Assembly: GCA_019188255.1 (NCBI GenBank)
Contig: JAETXT010000001.1
Location: forward strand, 1,798,001-1,862,000
Direction of reading: 5' to 3'
DNA: 64,000 bases
Source of the DNA: Verticillium longisporum
Taxonomy: Eukaryota; Ascomycota; Sordariomycetes; Glomerellales; Plectosphaerellaceae
The position numbers and the translations under genes are program-made. Below the pieces are notes generated by a model, which saw nothing but the letters and a program-made list of their open reading frames with translations, was not told the origin of the DNA and ran no database searches. This document shows positions 33,682 to 45,700 of this stretch, piece after piece; position 1 is the first letter of the stretch; every line of letters starts with the position of its first letter.

Positions 33682-34805
33682 ATGGCGCCAGTCTTGACCA
33701 GGCCGCAAGGCCACCTCTCTCCCGCTGATGCGCTGCATCTCGCCCAGCAGGCCCCGACGATCCTCAAGAACAACCCCAGGGCTTTCGCCTCGAATCCCCT
33801 CCTCGCCCTCTTCACAGCTGCAGAGACCCCCGAGATTTGGGTCGTCTACGAGAACCTCATCCTGGCATGTTGCCGCACCGGAGACACCGACTCGGCGTAT
33901 CAGTGTCTTGAGAGGCTGGTCACTCGGTTTGGCATCGACAATGAGCGCGTCAGGGCATTCCAAGGCCTCATCAAGGAGGCGGCGGCAGACAACCAGGGCG
34001 AAATTGTGCAGTTGCTGATGGAGTACGACACAATCTTGGGACCCGACAACACAAATATAGTGAGTGGGACGCTTCGATTGGTTGGGGCCAGATGCTAACA
34101 TCGTAGCAGCCCGTCGCCAAGCGCAAGGTTGCGCTCCTGAGGTCTCTGGGCAGGACCTCCGAGGCCATCGATGCGCTGAATGCGCTACTCGACTACTCTC
34201 CTACCGATGCCGAGGCGTGGGCGGAGCTCTCCGATATCTACCTCTCTCAGGGGCTGTACTCACAATCCATCTTCGCCCTGGAGGAGGTGCTGCTGCTCTC
34301 CCCGAACGCTTGGAATGTAAGCTGCCTCAACTATACAGGGTATCATTCGAGTCCTGACCTTTTTCAGATGCATGCTCGTTTGGGCGAGGTGCTCTACATG
34401 GCCGCCACAGCTTCGGATGGCCCTCAGTTGAAGCGATTGACGGAGTCGCTCAAGAGATTCTCCAGGAGTATTGAGCTCTGCGATGATTACCTACGCGGCT
34501 ATTATGGCCTCAAGCTGGTACGTGGTTTTGGCTTTTGATTGTAGCGCTTCTTCTGACGAGACACTTAGGTTACCGACAAGCTTTTGAGAGATGATTCCAA
34601 ATCAGCAAAACAGCCCGACGCGGATGACTGGTCCCCTCCCGACGAAGCTACAGTTCAAAAGTTGAGAGAGCTGGCAACAAAGAAGCTATCGGAGATTGTG
34701 CGTCGAAAGGATGCTGGTGAGAAGTCATGGCAAGGATACAGCGAATCCGAGGTCGCAGCAGCGCGGGACCTCTTGAGCAAGGAATCGGCGGATGTGGTCC
34801 GATGA
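33682..34805 (+). CDS. EMC2: ER membrane protein complex subunit 2 (EMC2), TPR protein
   Basis: join(33682..34059,34110..34316,34368..34517,34569..34805), 323 aa, all introns phase 0. The open frame continues upstream to 33595 but without an ATG, so the start is 33682. Motifs: LTRPQGHLSPADALHLAQQA, WVVYENLILACCRTGDTDSA, KRKVALLRSLGRTSEAI, DAEAWAELSDIYLSQGLYSQ and FALEEVLLLSPNAWN, which are TPR helices with the EMC2 pattern, then GYYGLKL near the C-terminal helix. EMC2 is the soluble cytosolic scaffold of the EMC, which inserts weakly hydrophobic and tail-anchored transmembrane segments. Intron 1 ends TAGCAG (34104-34109); splicing at the first AG would add one Gln. Confidence 0.9.
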
Positions 34806-37800
34806 TGATGCCCACAGCATGGTGGAGCGTATATATCCCCGAGTGTTTGTGTGATGTGGCCGGTTAGGAGATGTACCGACACAATGCAGAAGCACTCAAT
34901 ATGACTGGATCTCATGTGCTTGTGCGACCTTCACACCTCAACGATGGCTGTCGCATTTGTATGGGAAGAAGAATGGCTTTTCTCGGATCAACTCGTGATG
35001 TCAGCCGGATCTTCGGAATACCTCAGGTAGTTTCCGTCTTCTGTGGATGGTCCGGAAGCCAAAGATGTGGCGCCCAACACAACTCAACCAGATACAACGG
35101 CGCATGAGATCGAGACGGTGGAGAGGTCCGGCAGCAGTGCCGGCGATAGGCAGAGGTGGTTATTGGCGTAGCTTTACGTGGCCGATGATGAGAGAGAACG
35201 CGAATTGGGCAGGAACGATTCCTTCAGGCAGGCATCAGAGCCATGAGGGCTTCCGATTGGGTTTCACCGCGAGTGATGGGGCAGGGCTTGTCAATGCCAC
35301 TGTCAGACAAGTCTCCTGGTATGTCTGAGAGGTCCAATGACACCTGCGATGTATGCTGCGCAGTGTATCTATTCGCTTCTAGACTGTTCGGTCAGCGAAA
35401 GGGTTGAGCGAGGCCCACCGGCAGATGCGCTGGCTGTGAGTCAAAACCGACACGAAGACGCGGCCAACTCACGATGATACGCTGTGCTGGCTCGCCAACG
35501 TTGGAAGCCTTGAGCTTCCTCGCGGCTCTGCCAGTTTTCGTTTGGGTCTGAGTGAATTATTCTGAGATGACTCGGTTGAAAGATGTCTGGAAAGCTGGCG
35601 GATCTTCGCAACCTCTCTATAAAAGCTGGACAGTCATGCCGCCAGTTGACCGTCTGGAGCATCAAGCACGACAGCACTTACACGCGTGACCCATGCTCTA
35701 GGACTAAAAGTTGCCAACCAGTTGCAGCATTCATATTTTTCGTCATCAGGAGCACGACGAGCGTACTCCATCCAAGTTGACGACTCGGATTTGGCAGGTC
35801 ATCTCGTGAAACTCTCTGCCTTCCGGGACAGGCACTTGACCATATCATCTCTTGGGCCACCTCATCCTCGACAGCTTGAGCAATCGGACGTGAATCCGAA
35901 AAAAGCATGTGGTACATATACATGAAAAGGCACAGAGGAAAATCATCGAATCACCGAATATTACCGACTTGATCTGCGACAGCTTCTCCAGCAGTGAAGG
36001 GGAGAGAGTACTTTACCACGTGCAATTGGCCACACCAGGAAACCCAGGAAACCCAGGAAACCCAGGAAACCCAGGAAACCCAGGAAACGCACACTCCCTG
36101 CCCCTCCCCCTCCACCCCTTCTCCTCGCCATCGTTTGCATCACAGGGCCCGCTCAGCAGGCAGCACAGGCGCAGCCTTTTCCCGTTCCTGACGTCGGTAG
36201 AAGAAAAGAGGATCCAGGCCTCGGAAGAGCGACAGCAAGATCAGGACCAACAGGCTGCGTAGCTGCCTTTGCAGCACGACTTCATCGGACCTGCTTACCA
36301 GAAGGCGTGGCCTCGACCCCTCCTTCCCCCAACCCATTGCTCTGACCTGACCTCACCTCACCTCACCTGGCTCCAAGGGCTCCCTCTCGCAGCTTGCTTT
36401 GCCCCTCCCCCCTCCCTCCTTGCCCCTTGCCCCTTTCGGCCTGGACAAGTGCGAGCCCCTCTCCAATCGCAGTCGCACCCGTTCACCACTAACACCACGG
36501 CAACGGTACCAACGACACAATTGTCGAGGACAGGTGCCTCGAGGGAACCTTGTTTGGCTTTACCGCTTTGGTGTGCACAGTCAACGTCTTCCGCTCATCG
36601 TTCGTCGTTCATCGCCCATCGCCCATCGCCCGTCGCCTGGCACTCCCCTCTCCCACACACCACGCGCCCACCACCACCTGAGCTGCATGATCCGCCCCAA
36701 AAGCAAAGCTGTGCCGCCTCAGGTAATCCTCCCTCCCTCCCTGCGACCTGCGCAGCCCCCAAACCGCCTTGAGACATAAGACAACGACGTCCTCCCAATT
36801 TCCTCTTCGTCGTTGCGTCGAGCAAGCCAAGGCCATACGACGGACGACTTCGGCTTCGGACCGCGTCCTTTGCGGTTCGGCTCGTCTTGGATCGACACAC
36901 CCACCATTCGCCTCGTGCAACGGCGGCAACCGTTTTGCGAACACAAAAGGGAACGACCGGGCGGTAGCCAAACGTTCTCCACGTCAAGGGCGAGGACAGG
37001 GCCGTCCCGCAACGCAAAACCCCCCTCTCAACAAAGAAACACGACGACCCTAGGGAAACCTAAACACCCGGCGCCGTCTACTAACTCCTTGAATCGACGC
37101 CAACAACACCTGGTACGTGCCTGCTTTAGATGTGTTTCTCCATGTTGTCTCTGCTCGTTGCAGCATCGCATTGCGACACATGCCAGGCTCCCTGTCACGG
37201 CCTGTAGCATGCGCCGATGCCCAGCATGCTGATCAGCCCTGGTGAATCTGGACCCAAGTGGGCTCTGCAAAGCCTGGACACTTGACAGCCGGCAGGGAAA
37301 AAGAGGCCAAGCCGGAGGGGCAGAGGGGCAAAGGAACGCTGCGGCAACAGGGGGGGGGGGGTCACGACGCAGCTGAGGGGTCTCATCCACAGACGCCCGT
37401 CAACCCTTCAAGCCCTTCAAGCAAATCCCCCCCCCCCTCCCGCTTTAGCATGACACCGGCCACCTGCATCACATTGCAATGGAATGCAGACTGCACTATT
37501 TGACCGCTACCTCCCAATCGATTTTGCATGCTTCTTCACAGGAACCCTCAGACTGACCAAATCGTTCCTAGCAGTCTACTTGCCCCCAGCTTGTTCTTAC
37601 CTTGTTGGTCAATAGAACTGCGTCGTCTGACCAAAGCGTCTGGTTCCCCTTTCCCCCTCTTCGCCTCGCCTCATCCCACCTCGCCCCAACGTGCACGCTC
37701 ACAAACAAACCTGCACATCATCACCGCCTCCTCGCCAGACTACCGAGAACCGTCATTTGGGCCGTTTTCCCGCCTTGTTACATCCAGCGCGCTGACCTTA

Positions 37801-38321
37801 CCTTACCACCCTTCGACGACCCACAGCGTCCAACACTTGAGCTGGGCCTTCTAAGCCTCCATCCATATCCACCCTTGGTCCATCCCTCACCGCAGGTCCG
37901 ATACCCAATTGCCCCAGGGCCTTTGCGCCCAACTACGCAGCCGCTCAGGACTGGCACCACAAAACAGGGAAACCCCCGTCTCCGATCTGTGCCCGCCGCA
38001 ACCCGCGATCTAATTATCATCCTTCTCTCCAGCCTGCGCCCGCGCAACCCGCACAAGATTCTCATTTCCGCTGCCCCTCACTGCTCGAAGTTGCACCAAT
38101 AAGCCGATACCGACTCCCACGACAAGACGAACACTCGCATCGATCCTCTGGATTACCAAAGGCTCCCAAACTTACAAAACACCCAACTTACAATACACCC
38201 TGCACACACAGCCCTCGGACCGCATCCCTTGCGACAACGTTGCCGCCCACTCGACACACCTCTGCTCCGGCTTTCTCTTGATCGTCGTGGGTAAAAAGCA
38301 TCCTACAAGAGTCCAGCCCCA
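34806..38321. other. 3.5-kb non-coding region and long pyrimidine-rich leader
   Basis: No supportable gene. The first part (to ~36,000) has unremarkable ORFs of 60-93 codons. A 9-bp minisatellite lies at 36035-36088. From ~36,300 to 38,320 the + strand is strongly C/T- and CA-rich with runs of G (37350-37360) and C (37426-37436), as in a long promoter/5' UTR of the downstream ubiquitin-like-domain gene. ORFs here (up to 167 codons) are Pro/Ser/Thr/His-rich low complexity. A spliced leader exon is possible but cannot be shown. Confidence 0.5.
36035..36088. repeat. 9-bp minisatellite, six copies
   Basis: CCAGGAAAC repeated six times without interruption (54 bp). The length is a multiple of three, so an ORF runs through it, but I do not call a gene. 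Confidence 0.9.
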
Positions 38322-40566
38322 ATGTCGTAAGTCTCAACAGACATCGCAGCCACGGCTGTTGGCCCTCTTTGCTTTCTATTACGAAGACGACGGCACACCA
38401 CCATCGTAATCGACCAAGGACACCCTACGTCCCGATCAAATTCTTTCAGCGAGGGAGAAGACTCGTCCTCCCACCAGAGTCAAGAATACAGTTCCGGCGG
38501 TGATTGGGGTGAAGAATACACCGGCGAGATCGACCCTGACGAATCGGCTTCGGCTAGCGCTGGGCCTTATCACCATTCGCGCTCGAGGTCTCGTTCTCGT
38601 TCTCGCTCTCACCACGCTGCCCCGCGGCGGCACGTTTTGCCCCACCGACCCTCAGCTCCGGGCCATTACAGGCCTGCTCCTCCCGACAGTCTGGATTCCT
38701 CAGAGGACTACGGGTCGCCGTTTGGCGCCCGCGGTGGTCCCTACGGTCCCCCCGGCCCTGTCGGCGGCCATAACCCTTACTTCGGCGGTCGTGGCGGCCA
38801 TCAACAACCTGCACCGCCCGGCGGATATCCCCAGAGCCATGTGGGCGGATACATGCCGAGCCCCTATGGCGGCCCTCAACAGAGCATGGTTCCCTACGGC
38901 AACTTTCAGCAAAACCCTTTTTCTCCCATGTCGAACGGCAGTGGCCAGAGCTATTTTGAGGGCGGGCCTAGGCACCCATATCACGAGATGATGCCTTATC
39001 AACACGGAGGTTACTATAGTGGTCACGGTGGCTACCAGCAACAGATCCCCCCTCATATGCAGCAATACATGTATTCGCCACCCCCTCCTCCAGCGACCGA
39101 GGCGCCTGCTCCCCGTCCAAAAACCCCAGCTGCGCCTGAGCCGCCCAAGCCTGACCCAGAGAAGGAGAAGATGCAGGAGCAGCTCAAGGCTTTCCAGGCA
39201 CTACAGGCAAAGAAGGAGGAGGAGGAGAGGCGGCGCGAGTTTGAGGCCAAGATTCGAAGAGACACTGAAGAGCAGCTAAAGATTCGGGAAGACGCCCGCA
39301 GAAAAGCCACCGAGGAGGCAAAGAAGGAGTTCGAGCTCGCCAAGGCGGAGGCGGAGCGAGCCGCACGCGAGAAGATGGAAGCCGAGCGGAAACATGAGGC
39401 CGAACAAGCCAAACTCCACGCCGAAACCATGGCCAGAATCCAACGGGAGGCCAAGGAAAAGTACGAGGCAGAAATGAAGGCGGCTGCCGAGCAGAAGAAG
39501 CGGGAGGACGACGCGCGTGCGGCAGCCGAGGCCGCTGCGCGGGCAAAGTTTGAGGCCCAGCTCAAAGCTGAAGCAGAGGCCAAACTCGCTGCAGACAAGA
39601 AGGCCGCGGAGGACGCCGCAGCGAAGAAGAAGTGGGAGGAGGAAACCAAAGCCAAAGCCGAGGCTGAAGCGCGGGCCAAGCTCGAAGCCGAGACCAAGGC
39701 AGCAGAGAAGGCTGCGGCGGACGCTGCCGAGAAGAAGAAAGAAGAGGAGGCCATGAAGAAGAAGCTCACCGAAGAAGCCAAAGCCAAGTTCGAGGAAGAC
39801 GCCAAGAAGACGAAGGACAAGGCGCCAATCAAGTTCAAGGATGCAGTGGGAAGGAAATTCAGCTTCCCGTTCCACCTTTGTGCCAAGTGGGAGGTACGTA
39901 GACTCCTAGATGGCGCACTTGGGTTGGTCGACTGACGGTACCCCTTAGGATATGCAAGACTTGATCAAGCAAGCCTTCCAGCACGTCGATGTTATCGGAC
40001 AGCAGGTGCAAGACGGCCACTATGATCTGATCGGGCCCAACGGCGACATTATCTTGCCCCAGGTCTGGGACAAGGTGCTCGAGCCGGACTGGACGATCGA
40101 GATGCGCATGTGGCCCGAAAGTAAGTCGGCGCAGATGCATGCGCAGCGACACGGCATACCGCCCGGATTCGCTGGTGTGCAGATGCAGATGCGACCGGGT
40201 GGTGGCCGGGATCCTCGAGAAGAAATGCGTGCGCGCCTGGCGCACATGGCGGCACACGGACAGCGCCCAATGCAGATGCCCCCCGGCATGATGCCTGCCG
40301 GGGCCAGGCCCGGGGGTGGCGGCCACCACGTACCGCCACCTCCTCACATGCACCGTCCTAGCGAGCGGCCGGGTCGGGGGATCCCGCCAGGCGTTGACGT
40401 CGTCACTGCTGAGCCACCAAAGAGGAAGTCCAAGACCGCCGGTTCTGGATTTGCAAGCTGGGTCGCAGGAAAGCCATCGAAGAAGAAGTACGTTTTCCCG
40501 TGTCCAACTACATCGTGAGGATGAGAGAAGGAGGTACTGACAACAACCAGGTCGTCAAGGAAGTGA
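38322..40566 (+). CDS. ubiquitin-like-domain coiled-coil protein (ULD type), RS- and Gly-rich N-terminus
   Basis: join(38322..38326,38450..39893,39949..40487,40551..40566), 667 aa; phases 5/1444/539/16 nt close at a TGA. Exon 1 is only five bases (ATGTC). Residues ~1-60 are acidic/Ser-rich followed by an SRSRSRSRSRS tract; ~60-190 are Gly/Pro/Tyr/His-rich. Residues ~190-460 form a long Ala/Glu/Lys coiled coil (many EEAKK/AEAKA heptads). Residues ~465-545 are a conserved globular domain: IKFKDAVGRKFSFPFHLCAK, then LIKQAFQHVDVIGQQVQDGH, YDLIGPNGDIILPQVW and EPDWTIEMRMWP, which I recognise as the ubiquitin-like domain of Pezizomycotina proteins of unknown function. The tail is Pro/Met/Gly-rich and ends basic (KKKSSRK). 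Role unknown. Confidence 0.83.
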
Positions 40567-41335
40567 GATGCGGACTCGACCGGTTCTGTTTTTGGTGGCG
40601 TGCCGCTGCACAAGATCAGGCCATCATCTCGTCTCGCTCGGTCGGTCAGCAGCAGTGGTCAGATTTCATTATTTTTTGTCGGGCGCGGGCGCTATTTGCC
40701 ACATATGATACCTTGCTGCGTTTGCCATTCAAGACTCGTCCTGCATTTGAGCCACTCTTCGGGAACACATCATGGCGGGGGATCACTTTCTTCAGAGTCT
40801 ATAGCACCTGGATGCTGAGGCATGATGTATGACGGATGGAAGGGTGTAGGGGGAGGGAAGAGGTTAGAAAAGCTGCGCCCTTGTTCCTTTCCCGCCAGAT
40901 ACATTCACCAGGATACGTTGGAGCTGGCTGGTTGTTTTGAGGTTGCGCAAGGATTGGAGAATTGGGGTGTACACAGGTGGGACAGGAACGGAACGATACA
41001 AGTGTGAAGTTGTGATTTGGTGCATTGTCAAGTCTGCTGGGTTTTTTTTTTCAAGTCCTTTGGTCTCGATTTTTGGTGAGGCATGGGACCTACTCGCATA
41101 GTCCTTGGTTCACATGTTTGGTTGAAGAGGATACTATACACTGGTCTATCTATGGCTGTTGCTACATGAGTTCCGCGTGGGCCTGTTCTACTCTATCGTC
41201 TGCTGTGTTCTGCGCTATGTGGTTTAATCTGCCGTAATCTGATGTACTAGGTATTTTGATGCTGGGAGTTCTTTCTGCCTCTTTTGCTTGGTCGACGCTG
41301 CCCATAGCGGGAAAGAACATAGGGAGGCGCACAAA
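40567..41335. other. convergent 3' spacer
   Basis: 770 bp between the 3' ends of the ULD gene (+) and COQ10 (-). GT-rich after 41,040 with a T run near 41041-41050. No gene seen. Confidence 0.5.
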
Positions 41336-42049
41336 TCACAGCTTCTTCGGCTGGCCAAGGATGCGCCTCGCGCGCTTCTCAAAGGCCTCGATCATGATGC
41401 CGGCGACCTTGTCCGAGACGGCGGCGCTGACGGCGGCGTAGAGGGGGTTGGCGAATTGGAAGCGGATGACGAGGTCAACCTGGGTGGCGGGGTCGTGTGC
41501 GTCCTCACGGAGGGGCCGCAGCTCCCAGCGCGTGACGAGCGAGGTGAAGACGGCGCCGCCGCTGTTGGTGCTGCTGCCGCTGCTGCTTCTTCTAGAGGAG
41601 GAGGAGGAGGACGAGGTGGAAGTAGCCCCCCGGGCGGGCGGCTCGAGGTCGGCGCCGCTGATGGCCTCGACGGAGCGGTCGGGGCGGCAGCGCAGGCGGC
41701 TGGTGAAGGTCTCCTCGAAGCCGCCCCAGCCGACGCGCAGGTCGGCCTCGGTCGGGGTGTGGGGCGGGCTGGGGTCGCGGGCGGTCACGCGCGACTCTGA
41801 GCAGTAGGGGACGAAGGAGGCGTAGGCGTCTATGTCGGCGACGAGGGCGTACAGGGCTTTCGGCGGGTAGGGGAGGGTGCGGGTTGCTGTGAGGGTCTGC
41901 GGCGGGGACGAGGGGAGGGTCGGCAGGGAGAAGAAGGGGCGGGTTGACGGTGCTGTTGCTGTGCGCTGCTGTACGAGGAGGGAGGAGGAGGGGGGGGACG
42001 CGAGAGGTCGGGAGAGGGGCGTCAGGAGGCGGAGGGCGGAGCGTGACAT
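41336..42049 (-). CDS. COQ10: Coq10, START-domain coenzyme Q-binding protein
   Basis: Single exon, 237 aa. Start ATG 42049-42047 is chosen because it begins a typical mitochondrial presequence (MSRSALRLLTPLSRPLA); the frame remains open upstream to 42349, but that extension looks like leader DNA. The mature domain has TATRTLPYPPKALYALVADI, DAYASFVPYCSESRV, LRVGWGGFEETFTSRL and PLYAAVSAAVSDKVAG, then MIEAFEKRARRI. This is the Coq10/polyketide-cyclase START fold that binds ubiquinone and supports its function or synthesis in the mitochondrial inner membrane. A Ser/Gly-rich insert (about residues 145-165) interrupts the fold and is absent from short homologues. It looks like a lineage-specific loop. 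Confidence 0.88.
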   Translation of the reverse strand: MSRSALRLLTPLSRPLASPPSSSLLVQQRTATAPSTRPFFSLPTLPSSPPQTLTATRTLPYPPKALYALVADIDAYASFVPYCSESRVTARDPSPPHTPTEADLRVGWGGFEETFTSRLRCRPDRSVEAISGADLEPPARGATSTSSSSSSSRRSSSGSSTNSGGAVFTSLVTRWELRPLREDAHDPATQVDLVIRFQFANPLYAAVSAAVSDKVAGIMIEAFEKRARRILGQPKKL

Positions 42050-42799
42050 GGTGTGTCGTGGGTGGTGAGAATGTTGGATGGTGGGAGGGCAAGAGAGGGC
42101 ATGCGCCGCCGGGAGGTTGAGGGTTGCAGTCGCGAGGACGAGAGAGAGGGCGACTCGGGTGTTCAGGCGTTCTTTGAGAACATGGTCGTCAGGTCGGGTC
42201 ACAGGGTCACAGCGCGCCGTCAAGGGCCGTCCTGGGAGGCGCCGTGGGAGAGAGGTCGTGGACAGATAGTGTAGCAGACTGAATGCGATGCATGATGCTG
42301 CCATCTCGCATTCGACTGTAGACCGGCTCGGGCCGGGCAGGTGCCGCACGGTGCGAATTATGTAGCCGCACAGTCAGCACGTTCGTCATCCGTGGCAGCA
42401 GCAGTGGCCGCACCAGTGGCCATGCTTGCCATCCATGGGCAGTAGCCATGGGCAGTAGCCATGGTGGGGGAGGATCCACGCGTGGCATGGCACAGGCACG
42501 GCATTGCATTCTGCCTCAACCATCCCAGTCCACCACCGTGACACCTGCTGAGCTCTCCACCGACCACCGACTGACGTCCAGCATCTCTCCCAAGGCACAC
42601 CCTTTACTTCCACATCGCTGCCACACGCGCAGACTTCCCTCCGGCTCGGGCGCGACACGGAGCTCCCACCATGTTGACATCCCCTCCGACAACCCTCCCT
42701 CCCAACGCCTAACGCCTAGACCGACTCGTCCCATCCACCCGCCCTGACGATCCCCTCGTTTTCCTGCTTGGCCCCGCGTGGGCTTGCCCGCCCGCAAAC
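42050..42799. promoter_or_regulatory. divergent promoter region COQ10/AP-3 delta
   Basis: 750 bp between divergent genes. It contains a 13-bp tandem repeat at 42434-42459. ORFs of 60-100 codons on both strands overlap each other and are not supported. Confidence 0.4.
42434..42464. repeat. 13-bp tandem repeat, 2.4 copies
   Basis: CATGGGCAGTAGC twice, then CATGG. Confidence 0.8.
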
Positions 42800-45700
42800 A
42801 TGTATGAGCCGCTCAACGTCATGTCCTGCGCTGCATTATGCAGTAGCACCAACCTTCTTCGACTGACCACGGCCACAGGTTCGAAAAATCCCTTTACGAC
42901 CTCATTCGAGGCCTACGAAACCACAAGGGCAACGAGCGCGAATACATCCAGAACAGCCTGAAAGAATGTCGCGCCGAGGTTCGCAGCCAGGACATGGGTG
43001 AGTCCCCTCCCCCCTCTAGGCCTCTCAGAACGGCAACACGGCAAATATTCCATGCCATCAAGGGAACCAGTGCTGATTCTCAGCGGGCAGACCTCAAGGC
43101 CACGGCCCTCATGAAGCTCGTGTACCTCGAAATGGTCGGCCATGACATGTCTTGGGCCTCGTTCCACGTCCTCGAGGTCATGTCCTCGCCCAAGTACCAC
43201 CAGAAGCGTGTCGGCTACCTCGCCGCTGTGCAGAGCTTCCGCCCCGACACGGAGGTTCTTATGCTGGCCACGAACCTCCTGAAGAAGGTATGACCAAACA
43301 CGCCGCCGCAGCAGCGAGACGCCGCCGCGGCAGAGAGACGCCGCCGACCCTGTTGCGTTGGACAGCCCACTGACGAACCATGTGCAGGACCTAGCCTCGC
43401 CCCATGCGACAACCATCACTCTGCCCATGGCCACGCTGCCACACATCATCACACCCTCCCTCGCCCTCTCTACCCTCTCCGACCTGCTGCCGCGCCTCAG
43501 CCACTCGCACCCCAACATCCGCAAGAAGGTCATCGTCACCCTGTACCGATTGGCTATCGTCTACCCCGAGACCCTGAGGGCCGCCTGGCCCAAGACCAAG
43601 GAACGCCTCATGAACAAGGACGAGGACCCCAGCGTCACGGCTGCCATTGTCAATGTCGTCTGCGAGCTGGGCTGGCGGCGGCCCCACGACTTTTTGCCCC
43701 TGGCGCCGAGGCTGTTTGAGCTGCTCGTCGAGGGCGGCAACAACTGGATGGCCATCAAGCTGATCAAGCTGTTTGCCACCCTGACGCCGCTCGAGCCGCG
43801 GCTCGTCCGCAAGCTGCTGCCACCGCTGACCGATCTCATCCGCACGACGCCCGCCATGTCTCTTCTCTACGAGTGCATCAACGGCATTATTCAGGGCGGC
43901 ATCCTGGGAAGTGCGGACGACGGCAGCGAAGAGATCGCCACCCTCTGTGTGAACAAACTCAGGGGCATGATCATGGTCGATGGTGATCCGAACCGTGAGT
44001 CTGTTTCTTTGACCTGAGGTTATTTGGGGTGGGAAGGGGGGGCTAACAAATCGCAGTCAAATACGTCGCTCTCCTGGCCTTCAACAAGATTGTCTTGACA
44101 CATCCCTTCCTCGTCGCACAGCAGGAGGACGTCATCCTCGAGTGCATCGATAGTCCCGACATTACTATCCGAATAAAGGCCCTCGACCTCGTCAAGGGCA
44201 TGGTCAGTGGAGACAACCTCGTCTCTGTCGTGAGCCGTCTCATGAAGCAACTGCGGTCTTCGACACCGCCTAAGAACCGACAGAACGCCGGTGCTCCCCT
44301 GGGGCCCGACTCAGCGCCCGACTCGGAGGAAGAGGCTGAGGTCATCAACCCCAAAGCAAAGGAGAAGGGCCAGGCGCCGCCACTGCCGGACGACTACCGG
44401 ATCGATGTCATTGGAAGGACCCTCGACATGTCTGCGGAACAACTATGCGAACCTGGTCGACTTTGACTGGTACATTGATGTCTTGACACAGCTTGTGCGC
44501 ATGGCTCCGGCGCCGAGGTCTGTGGGCACAGAGCTCGAATCTGCCTCGTCTTACGGAAGCTCGACGTTGGGCGACATTTCTGAAAAGATTGGCGACGAGC
44601 TGCGCAATGTCTCTGTCAAGGTCATGGCCATGAGGCGATCCGTCGTCATGGCGGCGGACCTCATCTTGACGCAACTCAACGCCGATACGCCGCCGGGCCA
44701 CTTCATCACATCCGCGTCCATCAAGTCGATTGCTTGGATTATCGGAGAGTACCCCATCATGCTCTCTTCCACAGACGACTCCCTGACGACACTATTACAA
44801 ACAATCCCGAGGACCAACGTTCCGGAGATACTCATCACCTGCCTACAGGCTGTCGCCAAGGTCTTCGCTTTTATCGCAAGTAACGACAGACAACTGTGGA
44901 CGCCAGAGTGGAAGTCAAGGATAACACTGCTCATGGCCCGCGTCATCAATATTTTTGAGCCTCTAGCCCTGCACCCAAGCCTCGAGGTGCAGGAGCGGGC
45001 AGTCGAGTTTATCGAGCTCCTCAAGCTCACGGCTGAAGCTGCGTCAGGGCACGCCATATCAACAGATGAAGCCGAGCAAGACCCCCCACTCCTTCTTACC
45101 CAAGCGATACCTTCGCTCTTCCAGGGTTGGGAACTCAACTCTGTCGCGCCAGGCGCGCAGAGAAATGTCCCCGTCCCCGAGGGTCTCGATCTCGACGAGC
45201 CCATTCACTCAAATCTCAATGCTTTGCTGGCGAGAGCAGACTTTTTGCCGGCCAGCACCGAAGAGGCGGACGACTTTGAGGTCTACTACCACCAACGCCC
45301 TGCACCAACGAGCGTCTCCTCTTCAGAGCCGGCTATTAACAGAATCGCAGATGTCGCAACCGAGGAGAACGTGTCATCGTACCAGCAGCCGACAGAAGAC
45401 ACGTACCTCGACGCTGACATCATCGCCCGCCGCAAGGCCGAGCGCCAGGAACGCAACCGCGACGACCCCTTCTACATTGGCGGCCTCGGCTCCGGCTCCG
45501 GCTCCGGCGGCGCCTCGACACCTATTCACAACATTCTCCAGAGGGAAAACGGCCCGGACCTCGATATTGACTCGATCCCCATTATGCAGCTGGACCTCGA
45601 CAAGCTCGGCACCTCTGCGCCGACGTCCTCTTCCTCTCAGCAGCAGCACCACCTCCAGCAAAGGCCACCGCCGCGGCCCCGCCAGCGCGTCGTTGTCGCC

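Noticed and set aside
35909..36262. ORF with a PGN repeat
   Set aside because: The repeat is the 9-bp minisatellite read in frame; the rest is low complexity with no homology that I recognise.
36269..38102. Several Pro/Ser/His-rich ORFs up to 167 codons
   Set aside because: They lie in pyrimidine-rich leader DNA, overlap in several frames and have no domain content.
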